Notes under the pieces: model-generated
Databases searched by the model: none
What the model saw: only the letters and a program-made list of their open reading frames with translations
Told to the model about the DNA's origin: nothing
Translations under genes and position numbers: made by a program
Part shown: in pieces, positions 1 through 6,113 of the stretch
Position numbering within the stretch: the stretch's first letter is position 1
How the letters are laid out: every line of letters begins with the position of its first letter
Source of the DNA: Acidimicrobiia bacterium
Lineage (GTDB): Bacteria; Actinomycetota; Acidimicrobiia; IMCC26256; PALSA-555
Assembly (NCBI GenBank): GCA_017853455.1
Contig: JAFMJM010000011.1
Location: forward strand, 1 to 21,757
Direction: 5' to 3'
Length of the DNA: 21,757 nucleotides

Positions 1-81
1 GGCGCTGATCGCCGGAGAGGCCCCCATGAGCGCCACGGTGGCCATGGCCACACCCACCAGCCACGCACCGCTCCGCTTCAC
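1..81 (-). CDS. N-terminal fragment of a secreted protein (signal peptide only)
   Basis: Only the first 27 codons lie in the window; the gene runs off the left edge. Reading the minus strand from a GTG at 81 gives a classic Sec signal peptide: a basic start (MKRSG), a hydrophobic stretch (LVGVAMATVALMG) and a small-residue end (ASPAISA) that fits signal peptidase cleavage. The mature protein is outside the window, so its function cannot be stated. No Shine-Dalgarno sequence precedes the GTG, but a TAnnnT hexamer sits 7 nt upstream, which fits a leaderless transcript. The gene diverges from the RecB-like gene, with a long palindrome between them. Competing plus-strand reading of the same bases looks like noise. 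Confidence 0.6.
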   Translation of the reverse strand, partial: MKRSGAWLVGVAMATVALMGASPAISA

Positions 82-88
82 GGCCCGC

Positions 89-94
89 AACCTA
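89..94 (-). promoter_or_regulatory. Candidate -10 box for a leaderless transcript of the secreted protein
   Basis: On the minus strand the hexamer is TAGGTT, matching the actinobacterial TAnnnT pattern. Seven bases separate it from the GTG start at 81, so transcription would begin at or next to the start codon. There is no convincing -35 element; the position where one would lie abuts the palindrome that begins at 118. Confidence 0.4.
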
Positions 95-117
95 GTGCGA
101 CCGCTCCAGCCCTCTCC

Positions 118-172
118 GTTTGGACGTTTCGGGGGCCCCTGGCCCCCAGAAACGTCCAAACAACGAGGTCGG
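118..172. repeat. Long palindrome, type A copy 1 (left outer arm lost)
   Basis: The 44-nt core is 118-161. Arm GTTTGGACGTTTC (118-130) pairs perfectly with GAAACGTCCAAAC (149-161). An unpaired A sits at 148. GGGGGCC (131-137) pairs with GGCCCCC (141-147), closing a CCT loop (138-140). The right flank AACGAGGTCGG (162-172) is identical to that of the copy at 21604-21669, but the complementary left flank present there is missing here, so symmetry stops abruptly at 118. It lies between the divergent start regions of the secreted-protein gene and the RecB-like gene. There is no T-tract, so a classical intrinsic terminator is doubtful. Confidence 0.9.
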
Positions 173-201
173 TGTCCCAACCGGGTGGGAGGATGCTCCG
201 C

Positions 202-963
202 ATGGCCCGAGCCCCGCGTTTCTCCGTGTCGTCGACCACCGCCTACGAGACCTGCCCCCGGAGGTACCGCTTCGGCTACCTCGACCGGGTCAAGGTCGAC
301 CGCGGCCTCGCCCCCCAGCACTGGCGGTTCGGCTCGGTGGTCCACGCCGGCCTCGAGGCCGCCTACAAGCGCCACCGGGAGGCCGGCACCGACGACCACC
401 TCGACCACGCCGTGCCCGTCGCCCTCGAGGCGGTGCGGGCCTCGTGGGTCAGCGAGGCCATGCCCGACGACCCGGCCGAGCTGACCCGGGCCGAGACGAT
501 CGTCGCCGACGACCTCGCCGCCACCCGCCTGGCGCCCCGCGACATCCTCGGCGTCGAGCACTGGTTCACCACCAAGACCGACGACGGCCTGACCGTGGGC
601 GGCGCCGCCGACCTGGTGGTGCGGGCCGACCGCTCGACCGTGGAGATCCGCGACCACAAGGTGACCACCCACACCCGCAGCGCCGAGCAGCTCGCCGGCG
701 ACTTCCAGCTCGGCGTCTACGGCTGGTTCGCCCTGCGGACCTGGCCGTGGGCCGAGCGGGTGGTCGTGGCCCACCACTACCCGATCACCCGGGAGCTGGT
801 CCGGATCCCCCTCGACGACGCCTGGATCGGTCGCTCGATGGAGCGCCTGCAAGGTGTCGCGCATCTGACCCTCGCCGACGCCGACTTCGCCCCGGTGCCC
901 GGCGAGCACTGCTCCAACTGCGTCTACATCGACCTGTGTGACGCCGCCGTCCGCCCGTCCTGA
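202..963 (+). CDS. RecB-like PD-(D/E)XK exonuclease with predicted Fe-S cluster
   Basis: 253 residues. It belongs to the RecB/AddB/Cas4 nuclease superfamily, whose members degrade or process DNA ends with metal ions. Motifs in order: Cys18 in TAYETCPRRYRF; the helix GSVVHAGLEA with His48; Asp137 in GGAADLVV; the D-x-K of VEIRDHK (Asp151, Lys153) forming the catalytic core; GDFQLGVYGW (Gln169, Tyr173); and a closing cysteine cluster, Cys237, Cys240 and Cys246. One cysteine at the start and three at the end is the arrangement that staples a 4Fe-4S cluster in AddB and Cas4. I chose the ATG at 202 because GGGAGG (187-192) lies 9 nt upstream; in-frame starts at 172 (GTG) and 193 are less well placed. 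There is no helicase domain and no CRISPR locus nearby. Stand-alone RecB-like proteins of similar size occur in other actinobacteria. A DNA-repair role is inferred; the exact substrate is unknown. Confidence 0.85.
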   Translation: MARAPRFSVSSTTAYETCPRRYRFGYLDRVKVDRGLAPQHWRFGSVVHAGLEAAYKRHREAGTDDHLDHAVPVALEAVRASWVSEAMPDDPAELTRAETIVADDLAATRLAPRDILGVEHWFTTKTDDGLTVGGAADLVVRADRSTVEIRDHKVTTHTRSAEQLAGDFQLGVYGWFALRTWPWAERVVVAHHYPITRELVRIPLDDAWIGRSMERLQGVAHLTLADADFAPVPGEHCSNCVYIDLCDAAVRPS

Positions 964-989
964 TTTCGCGATACGGCATCAGACCCGTC

Positions 990-995
990 CATAAT
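990..995 (+). promoter_or_regulatory. Possible -10 element ahead of the acidic hypothetical gene
   Basis: CATAAT is one base from the TATAAT consensus and stands out in the otherwise GC-rich 113-nt gap between the RecB-like gene and the next gene. No good -35 sequence is found at 16-18 nt upstream. If used, the 5' leader would be roughly 75 nt. I see no other clear element in 964-1076. Confidence 0.25.
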
Positions 996-1076
996 GGGCG
1001 TCGATCACGTGTCCCACCCCCTCCGTACCGTTTCGAGTGCGGGAGACACCTCCAGACGACGCACGAAAGGCCGGGA

Positions 1077-1952
1077 GTGGCGGGGTACACGTTCATCGAC
1101 GACGACTTCGAGGTCGCCAACGACGCGGCGAACGGCGCCGCCCAGGCGTACGTCGTGGCCCTCGGGCTCTACGAGTTGATCGACCGCTTCCGGTTCCGCG
1201 ACCCGTCGGCGCCCGTACCGGCTCCCGGCACCGACGGCGCCCCCGACGACGTCCGGCAGGCGGCGATGGCCGCCCTCCACGCCGCCGCGTCGGCCCGGTT
1301 CCTCTACGAAGACCTGTTCACCCGGACGGTCCCCGACGACGACGTCGAGCGAGACCTGCCCGAGGTCGCCGGCCTCGGGGCCATCGTCGCCCTCGACGAC
1401 GAGCAGACCATCGCCGACTGCCGCTCGCTCAACGACGTCAGGGTCGCGGCCGAGCGGGCGGCCGGGGAGGCGGTCCGGGCGCTGCGCCGGGTCGCCCAGA
1501 TCGGCCTCGGCGTGGCCCAGTACGCCTACGAGGACGACGACACCGAACTCGTGGAGCGCACCTGCATCACCCTGCTGGTCGACAGCCCGGCCGCCGTCGG
1601 CCATCCGGCGCTCGACGACCACTCCGTGCGCGGCCGCACCCGCCCCGAGGTGGCGGTCGAGCTCGCCGGCACCGTGGCCCGGTTCCTCGTGACCGCCGAA
1701 GAGCCCGCCACCTGGCTCGAGATCGGCGCCGACGGCCGCACGCTCCACACCATCCGGTTCGCCGAGGGCCGCGGGCTGCACGTCGAGGGCCTGGGCACGT
1801 TCCAGGCCCCCGTGGTCATCAGCGAGATGGTGGAGGCGCTCCTCGACGTGTGCATCGACGTCGACGGCGTGTCGCCGTCCGACCTGCAGGTCACCTGGGC
1901 GGTCGAGGACCACGGCGACGGCTACGAGGACGACTCCCCGTACTTCGACTGA
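1077..1952 (+). CDS. Acidic hypothetical protein, family not recognised
   Basis: 291 residues from a GTG start; GAAAGG (1065-1070) lies 6 nt upstream, which supports this start. I do not recognise the family. There is no signal peptide or membrane segment, so it is probably cytoplasmic. The sequence is strongly acidic, with Asp/Glu clusters near the start (FIDDDFE), at residues 87-95 (DDDVERD), at 152-157 and at the C-terminus (GDGYEDDSPYFD). Residues 18-35 and 125-150 look helical and alanine-rich. Residues 212-245 read like a beta-rich segment (TWLEIGADGRTLHTIRF). Third-position GC use matches the neighbours and the reading frame is uninterrupted, so it is very likely a real gene. It runs in the same direction as the RecB-like gene but 113 nt away, so co-transcription is possible rather than certain. 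Confidence 0.75.
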   Translation: MAGYTFIDDDFEVANDAANGAAQAYVVALGLYELIDRFRFRDPSAPVPAPGTDGAPDDVRQAAMAALHAAASARFLYEDLFTRTVPDDDVERDLPEVAGLGAIVALDDEQTIADCRSLNDVRVAAERAAGEAVRALRRVAQIGLGVAQYAYEDDDTELVERTCITLLVDSPAAVGHPALDDHSVRGRTRPEVAVELAGTVARFLVTAEEPATWLEIGADGRTLHTIRFAEGRGLHVEGLGTFQAPVVISEMVEALLDVCIDVDGVSPSDLQVTWAVEDHGDGYEDDSPYFD

Positions 1953-1967
1953 GCCCGGAATCCGGGC
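1953..1967. terminator. Candidate bidirectional terminator hairpin
   Basis: GCCCGGA (1953-1959) and TCCGGGC (1961-1967) are perfect inverted arms starting right after the stop codon of the acidic protein gene. A second small dyad (CCGGG at 1978-1982, CCCGG at 1989-1993) follows. The 45-nt gap separates two converging genes, the expected place for shared termination. No T-tract is present, as is common in high-GC actinobacteria. Confidence 0.4.
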
Positions 1968-1997
1968 CGAGAAGCGCCCGGGATCCGACCCGGAGGA

Positions 1998-2564
1998 TCA
2001 GCCGATCCGGACGCCGGCGATCGGCAGGTGACGCAGCACCCCGGCCACCGCACCCCGACCCCGGACGACCAGGACCGCCATCCCGCGTCGCTCCGCCTCG
2101 GCGGCGACCCCGGCGAAGGCGTGGTCACCACTGGCGACGACCACGCGGCCGCACCGGCCGAGGGCGTCCCACTCGCGCACCCAGCCGATGAGGGCGAGGT
2201 CGGCCCCGTCGGGGCCCGAGGCGGTGAGGATCTGGGCGGGCGTGTGGGGCCGGGTGCCCAGCTCGGCGCACAGCCAGCGGTTGGCGGCGACCACCACCAG
2301 ATCTCCCGGGACGTGACCGGCGGCCTCCAGGACCGCCTCGTAGGCCTCGACCACCGCCGGGCCGGTCGCCCACGGGTCACCGATGACGTTCTCGAGGTCG
2401 ATCAGGACCACCGACCGGCCGCGCACCGAGTCGAAGCGGCGGGCCGCCGTACGGGCGCGCCGGGCCTCGCGGGCCGTCCGCCGGCTCGGGCGGACGATCC
2501 GGGCGGTCCGGGCGCTGCTGGCGGTGCCGTTGTTGGAGGCGAAGGTCTCACGGTTCGTCGGCAT
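1998..2564 (-). CDS. NYN-domain (PIN-like) ribonuclease
   Basis: 188 residues. NYN domains are PIN-like metal-dependent ribonucleases. The acidic residues of the active site are recognisable: Asp56 in VVLIDLENV, Asp122 in GADLALIGW and Asp147 in VVVASGDHAF, followed by the typical helix-strand AGVAAEAERRGMAVLVV. Residues 18-48 are a very basic, arginine-rich leader that may bind RNA. ATG at 2564 is supported by GGAGGG on the minus strand (2570-2575), 5 nt upstream. The gene diverges from pafB and converges with the acidic protein gene, so it is probably transcribed alone. Family membership is well supported; the RNA target and the cellular role are unknown. Confidence 0.8.
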   Translation of the reverse strand: MPTNRETFASNNGTASSARTARIVRPSRRTAREARRARTAARRFDSVRGRSVVLIDLENVIGDPWATGPAVVEAYEAVLEAAGHVPGDLVVVAANRWLCAELGTRPHTPAQILTASGPDGADLALIGWVREWDALGRCGRVVVASGDHAFAGVAAEAERRGMAVLVVRGRGAVAGVLRHLPIAGVRIG

Positions 2565-2581
2565 GGCGACCCTCCGGGGTC

Positions 2582-2606
2582 GTGGTGGCCACCACCCCTC
2601 GGGTGG
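2582..2606. repeat. Overlapping dyads in the leader of the NYN gene
   Basis: GTGGTGGCCACCAC (2582-2595) is a perfect 14-bp palindrome. It overlaps a second hairpin, CCACCC (2592-2597) with GGGTGG (2601-2606) around a CTC loop. The two cannot form together, because they share 2592-2595. They lie 18-42 nt upstream of the NYN start codon and could act as an operator or as alternative leader structures; this is inference. Confidence 0.4.
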
Positions 2607-2645
2607 CCGGTGAGGGCATCAGAGCACCGGGGTGGGACACGGCCC

Positions 2646-2679
2646 CGGGGTCCGGGCGGCACCGTCGGCCCGGACCCCG
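2646..2679. repeat. 11-bp inverted repeat in the NYN-pafB intergenic region
   Basis: CGGGGTCCGGG (2646-2656) pairs perfectly with CCCGGACCCCG (2669-2679) around a 12-nt loop. The half-site GGGTCCGGG recurs as a direct copy at 2706-2714. The genes on both sides diverge, so this is an unlikely place for a terminator; a regulator-binding array is possible. Confidence 0.45.
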
Positions 2680-2748
2680 TCGACCGCCCAGCACGGCGTG
2701 CCCCCGGGTCCGGGACCGGAGCCGTCCGGTAGATTCAGATTGACGATC

Positions 2749-2762
2749 CCAATCGGGATTGG
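2749..2762. promoter_or_regulatory. Candidate operator upstream of pafB
   Basis: CCAATC-GG-GATTGG is a perfect 6-2-6 inverted repeat 29 nt before the pafB start codon. It sits in the only AT-richer patch of the region (2730-2762), which also holds TAGATT (2730-2735, fits TAnnnT) and TTGACG (2740-2745, close to a -35). The dyad would lie where a repressor or autoregulator binds. Confidence 0.4.
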
Positions 2763-2791
2763 CTCGGTTCACGGGGGCGGGGAGGTCCGAC

Positions 2792-3757
2792 GTGGCGCGA
2801 CCGGTCGACGCCAATGAGCGCCGCCTGAACCTCATCGCGTACCTCGACGAGCGCCGCACCGCCCGGGTGACCCTCGACGACATCGTCAACAACGTGCCCG
2901 GCTACGACAACCCGGATCAGCCCATCCCGCGCGACCCCGACGGCGATCTGACGCCCGACACCACCCCATGGGACTCGGTCCGCAAGAAGGTCCGGCGCGA
3001 CGTCAAGGACATCAGTGAGAAGCTCCGCATCGACATCGCCTACAACGAGACCGAGGGGTCGTACCGGATCGGCCGCCCGTTCTTCACCCCGGCAGAGCGG
3101 CGGGCCCTGGTGGCCGCCGCTTCCCTGATCGAGCTCGAGGGGTTCCTGCCGGCCGACCGCACCGGGATCGGCCAGGTCGTCGGCGACGACCGGGCCCAGA
3201 TCCGGGTCACCATCGACGACTGGTTCGTCCCCCTCGTGCAGGCCATCGAGGACCGAACGCCCATCCGGATCAGCTACGACGGACGCGAGCGTGTCGTCGA
3301 GCCCTGGTTCCTCGGCCGGTGGCGCACCGCGTGGTACCTCGTGGCCGGCGATCCCGATCACGACCACCAGATGCGGCGCTTCCGGATGGACCGGCTCTCC
3401 TTCGCCGACGACCAGGTGTCGTTCCCGGTGGTCGGCGAACCCGGTTCGTACGACATCCCCGACGACGTCGACGCCGAGGAGGCCCTCGACCTCGACCCCA
3501 ACTCGTGGGGCCCCGACCCGGCCACCGAGGTGGAGGTCCGGGTGGCCGCCGACCACGAGTACCGGTTCATGCAGGAGTTCGACGCCGAGATCGTCGAGCG
3601 CACGACCGACCACGTCGTGGCCCGGCTCGTCGTGCGCCACCGCACGTCGTTCGTCATCCGGATCCTGGCGTTCCGCGGCCAGGCCGTGGTGCTCGCCCCG
3701 CCCGACGTCCGGGCACTCGTCCGCGACCACCTCGCGTCGACGGCGGGGGTCGCCTGA
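2792..3757 (+). CDS. pafB: WYL-domain transcriptional regulator, PafB-like
   Basis: 321 residues. PafB and PafC are actinobacterial WYL regulators that work together to activate the LexA-independent DNA-damage response, with the WYL domains implicated in sensing single-stranded DNA. Seen here: an N-terminal helix-turn-helix region (about residues 5-95, including DSVRKKVRRDVKDI), a linker, a WYL domain (about 145-215) with the literal triad Trp181-Tyr182-Leu183 and the conserved RRFRMDRL at 195-202, and a C-terminal WCX-like domain (about 245-315). GTG at 2792 is chosen because GGGGAGG (2779-2785) is 6 nt upstream; a TTG at 2759 lies in frame but falls inside a dyad. It overlaps the next WYL gene by one base. 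Other WYL regulators share this architecture, so the orthology rests mainly on the tandem arrangement. Confidence 0.75.
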   Translation: MARPVDANERRLNLIAYLDERRTARVTLDDIVNNVPGYDNPDQPIPRDPDGDLTPDTTPWDSVRKKVRRDVKDISEKLRIDIAYNETEGSYRIGRPFFTPAERRALVAAASLIELEGFLPADRTGIGQVVGDDRAQIRVTIDDWFVPLVQAIEDRTPIRISYDGRERVVEPWFLGRWRTAWYLVAGDPDHDHQMRRFRMDRLSFADDQVSFPVVGEPGSYDIPDDVDAEEALDLDPNSWGPDPATEVEVRVAADHEYRFMQEFDAEIVERTTDHVVARLVVRHRTSFVIRILAFRGQAVVLAPPDVRALVRDHLASTAGVA

Positions 3758-4701
3758 TGGCGCGCAGCAAGGGGGAGCAGTTCGCCATCCTCGGCGAGAT
3801 CCTGGCCGCGGTCGACGAACGGCGTTGCGTCTCCATCGACGACGTCGCGTCCCAGTACGGGATCACCCGAGAAGAGGCGCTCGCGATCGTCGAACCGGTG
3901 CTCTACGTCGAGTTCAACCCCGCCGACGGCGCCAACCCGATCACCTGGATGCACGAGCTCGAGTTCGACGGTGAGGACCTCATGCCCGGGATCGGGGCCG
4001 AGCAGAACGGCACCCCGATCCGCAACCTCGAGACCCGTCCCCCCGACCACGACACGGCGCTCGACCTCTACCTGTCGGCCGCCATCATGAACTCGCTCCA
4101 ACCGAACCCGGTGCTCGCCACCGCCCTCGAGAAGCTGGCCGACCTCGTGCCGGTGACGCTCCTCGTGCCCATCGAGCAGCCACCGGCCCTCGGCGTGGTG
4201 CAACAGGCGTGGTCGCAGCGCCGTTCGGTGCACACCCGCTACCTCGCCGACGGCCGCACCGAGGCGACCGAGCGCGAGATCGTGCCGTGGCGGGTGTACG
4301 CCAACTGGGGCCGGTGGTACGTCAAGGGCACCGCGGTCGACCACGGCGAGGAGCGCACGTACCGGGTCGACCGCATGCTCGACGCCCGGATCGGCGACGT
4401 CGAGTACGAGCGGCCCGACGACATCCCGATCCCGCAGTGGTTCGACATGGACCACAACTCCCGCACGGTGCGGGTCCGGATGCCCGCGGCCGCCGAGCGC
4501 AGCTTGACGGCCCCGGTGGTGTTCGCCGACCGGGTCGTGCTCGACGACGGCTGGGTGGAGGTCACGGTCACCGTGCACGGTGACCCGCGCCTCGACCACC
4601 TGCTGGTGAGCCTGCCGCCGGAGGCCGAGGTGCTCGAGCCGGCCGAATGCGTCGCCCGGCGCCGCGACCACGCCGCGGCGCTGCTCGCCGACTACTCCTG
4701 A
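3757..4701 (+). CDS. pafC: WYL-domain transcriptional regulator, PafC-like
   Basis: 314 residues. The ATG overlaps the pafB stop in TGATG, so the two are translationally coupled and probably made in fixed ratio, as expected for partners. Residues 1-50 hold a helix-turn-helix (ERRCVSIDDVASQYGITREEALAIV). The WYL domain (about 140-215) shows a Trp187-Tyr188-Val189 variant of the triad followed by RTYRVDRM at 200-207. Residues 235-312 form the WCX-like C-terminal domain. It shares overall plan but limited sequence with its upstream partner, as PafB and PafC do. It converges with the small membrane protein gene 37 nt downstream. The expected tatA/tatC neighbours of many pafBC loci are absent here. 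Confidence 0.72.
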   Translation: MARSKGEQFAILGEILAAVDERRCVSIDDVASQYGITREEALAIVEPVLYVEFNPADGANPITWMHELEFDGEDLMPGIGAEQNGTPIRNLETRPPDHDTALDLYLSAAIMNSLQPNPVLATALEKLADLVPVTLLVPIEQPPALGVVQQAWSQRRSVHTRYLADGRTEATEREIVPWRVYANWGRWYVKGTAVDHGEERTYRVDRMLDARIGDVEYERPDDIPIPQWFDMDHNSRTVRVRMPAAAERSLTAPVVFADRVVLDDGWVEVTVTVHGDPRLDHLLVSLPPEAEVLEPAECVARRRDHAAALLADYS

Positions 4702-4710
4702 CCCGGCGCA

Positions 4711-4729
4711 CCCGTCGGCCGTCGACGGG
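4711..4729. terminator. Candidate bidirectional terminator hairpin after pafC
   Basis: CCCGTCG (4711-4717) pairs perfectly with CGACGGG (4723-4729) around a 5-nt loop. It fills the 37-nt gap between pafC and the converging small membrane protein gene. No T-tract follows on either strand. Confidence 0.5.
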
Positions 4730-4738
4730 CCGGTCGCC

Positions 4739-5053
4739 TCAGACCCGGGACAGGATCCCGAACGCGGCGCCCATGACCGCCATCCCCGACACGAGGACGG
4801 CTGACATCTGGAGCGCGAAGCGGGCCAGGCCCTTGTGGAGCACGATCTCCAGCTCCTTCATCTCGCTCCGGACCAGCGAGAACTCCTCGCGCATCTCGCT
4901 CCGGACCAGTTCCAAGCGCAGATCGAGGACCTCGGTCGTGACGAGGTTGGACCAGCCGCCCGGTGGGCGTTCCATCAGGTAGGACGCGGTCTCCATGCCG
5001 AGGCGCTCCTCCAGGACCTGGCGGATGCGGGTGGGCGGTTCGTCGACGGCCAT
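4739..5053 (-). CDS. Small coiled-coil protein with C-terminal membrane anchor
   Basis: 104 residues; no named family recognised. Residues 1-38 are polar and proline-containing. Residues 41-76 form a charged helix predicted to be a coiled coil, in which LVRSEM recurs exactly 11 residues apart (49-54 and 60-65), a hendecad pattern. Residues 79-101 are hydrophobic (LARFALQMSAVLVSGMAVMG) and should span or anchor to the membrane, so this looks like a tail-anchored protein. ATG at 5053 has a strong GGAAGGGGG ribosome site on the minus strand (5059-5067). A perfect TATAAT lies upstream at 5132-5137. It diverges from the patatin gene. The plan is reminiscent of DUF1640/CCDC90-type proteins, but I would not assign it on this alone. 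Confidence 0.65.
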   Translation of the reverse strand: MAVDEPPTRIRQVLEERLGMETASYLMERPPGGWSNLVTTEVLDLRLELVRSEMREEFSLVRSEMKELEIVLHKGLARFALQMSAVLVSGMAVMGAAFGILSRV

Positions 5054-5131
5054 CACGGCCCCCTTCCGGTGGTGGGCCCCGCAGGACCCGGGTTGGAGGG
5101 GGAAGTGACGGCCCGTCGCCGGGCCGCCCCG

Positions 5132-5137
5132 ATTATA
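5132..5137 (-). promoter_or_regulatory. Consensus -10 box for the small membrane protein gene
   Basis: The minus-strand sequence is TATAAT, a perfect match, rare by chance in DNA this GC-rich. Transcription would start near 5125 and give a leader of about 72 nt before the ATG at 5053. No recognisable -35 element is present at the usual distance. Confidence 0.5.
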
Positions 5138-5182
5138 GACGCGGGACGGCCCGGTCCGGGCAGGACGGCGGTTCCGGGACGC

Positions 5183-5188
5183 GACAAT
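5183..5188 (+). promoter_or_regulatory. Candidate -10 box for a leaderless patatin transcript
   Basis: GACAAT ends 6 nt before the ATG at 5195, so transcription would begin at the start codon. This explains the lack of any ribosome-binding sequence ahead of the patatin gene. Confidence 0.4.
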
Positions 5189-5194
5189 GTCGCC

Positions 5195-6064
5195 ATGACC
5201 GAGACCCCGCGCACCGCCTTCGTGCTCTCGGGTGGGGCGAGTCTCGGTGCCGTGCAGGTCGGGATGCTCATGGCGCTGCGCGACCACGGCATCACGCCCG
5301 ACTGCGTGTTCGGTGCGTCGGCCGGCGCGGTCAACGCGGCGTGGGTCGCGGGCGATCCCGGCCTCGCCGACCTCGACCACCTGGCCGCCGTGTGGCGGAG
5401 CCTGCGCACCCGCGACGTGTTCCCGTTCCGGCCGGTGTTCGGGTTCCTCGGGTTCGTGGGGCAGCGCAACTCGCTCGTGCCCGCCGACGGACTGCGCCGG
5501 ATCGTGACCGCGAACGTGCGCTTCGCCCGGCTCGAGGACGCCGCGATCCCGATCGGGCTGGTCGCCACCGAGGTCCGGACCGGCCAGGAGGTCGTGCTCG
5601 ACCGCGGCCCGGTCGTCGACGCCGTGCTGGCCAGCAGTGCGATCCCGGGCGTGTTCCCCCCCGTGACCGTCGGCGACCACATCCTCATCGACGGCGGGGT
5701 CGTCAACAACACGCCGATCGCCAACGCGGTTGCCGCCGGCGCGGAGCGCGTCTACGTGCTGCCGACCGGGTACGCCTGCTCCCCCGGCCGTCCGCCGCGG
5801 GGCGCGCTCGCGCTGACGATGCACGCCGTGTCGCTGATGGTCGAGCAGCGACTCGTCAACGACGTGGCGCAGTTCCAGCACCGGGTCGACCTGCGGGTCA
5901 TCCCCCCGCTGTGCCCGCTCAAGGTGCTGCCCACCGACTTCTCCCGGGCCAATGAGCTCATCGACCGGTCGCACGAAGCCGCCGCGAAGTGGCTCGACCG
6001 GCTCGACGTCAAGGGCGTGCCGACCGACCAGGGGAAGTACCTCGGCTTCCACGACCATTCCTGA
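5195..6064 (+). CDS. Patatin-like phospholipase / acyl hydrolase (RssA-type)
   Basis: 289 residues. Patatin-fold enzymes cleave acyl esters of phospholipids or other lipids using a Ser-Asp dyad. All marks are present: the oxyanion-hole loop LSGGASLGAVQVG (residues 11-23), the nucleophile elbow G-A-S-A-G with Ser42, and the D-G-G motif LIDGGVVNN with Asp166. There is no signal peptide, so it is probably cytoplasmic or peripheral. Length fits the short bacterial patatin group. ATG at 5195 is the first start that keeps the fold intact; no Shine-Dalgarno sequence is present and a -10-like GACAAT sits 6 nt upstream. It is divergent from the small membrane protein and 49 nt before the pyrophosphatase gene. 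The natural lipid substrate cannot be told. Confidence 0.88.
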   Translation: MTETPRTAFVLSGGASLGAVQVGMLMALRDHGITPDCVFGASAGAVNAAWVAGDPGLADLDHLAAVWRSLRTRDVFPFRPVFGFLGFVGQRNSLVPADGLRRIVTANVRFARLEDAAIPIGLVATEVRTGQEVVLDRGPVVDAVLASSAIPGVFPPVTVGDHILIDGGVVNNTPIANAVAAGAERVYVLPTGYACSPGRPPRGALALTMHAVSLMVEQRLVNDVAQFQHRVDLRVIPPLCPLKVLPTDFSRANELIDRSHEAAAKWLDRLDVKGVPTDQGKYLGFHDHS

Positions 6065-6083
6065 ACGACAGCCGGCCGTCGCG

Positions 6084-6089
6084 TAGCGT
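6084..6089 (+). promoter_or_regulatory. Possible -10 box for the pyrophosphatase gene
   Basis: TAGCGT fits TAnnnT and lies 24 nt before the ATG at 6114, leaving space for a start site and the ribosome-binding sequence. No clear -35 element. It would allow pyrophosphatase to be made independently of the patatin gene. Confidence 0.3.
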
Positions 6090-6113
6090 TCGGAGCACCA
6101 CCGAGGAGGGCAC

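Noticed and set aside
172..201. GTG at 172 as the start of the RecB-like nuclease
   Set aside because: It lies at the edge of the palindrome without a ribosome site; ATG at 202 has GGGAGG at ideal distance and keeps the conserved N-terminus.
994..1179. Short plus-strand frame starting at 994
   Set aside because: It overlaps the better supported acidic protein gene in another frame and has no ribosome site or family match.
5187..5197. ATG at 5187 as an alternative patatin start
   Set aside because: It is out of frame with the patatin domain; it is more likely part of the -10-like GACAAT and spacer.
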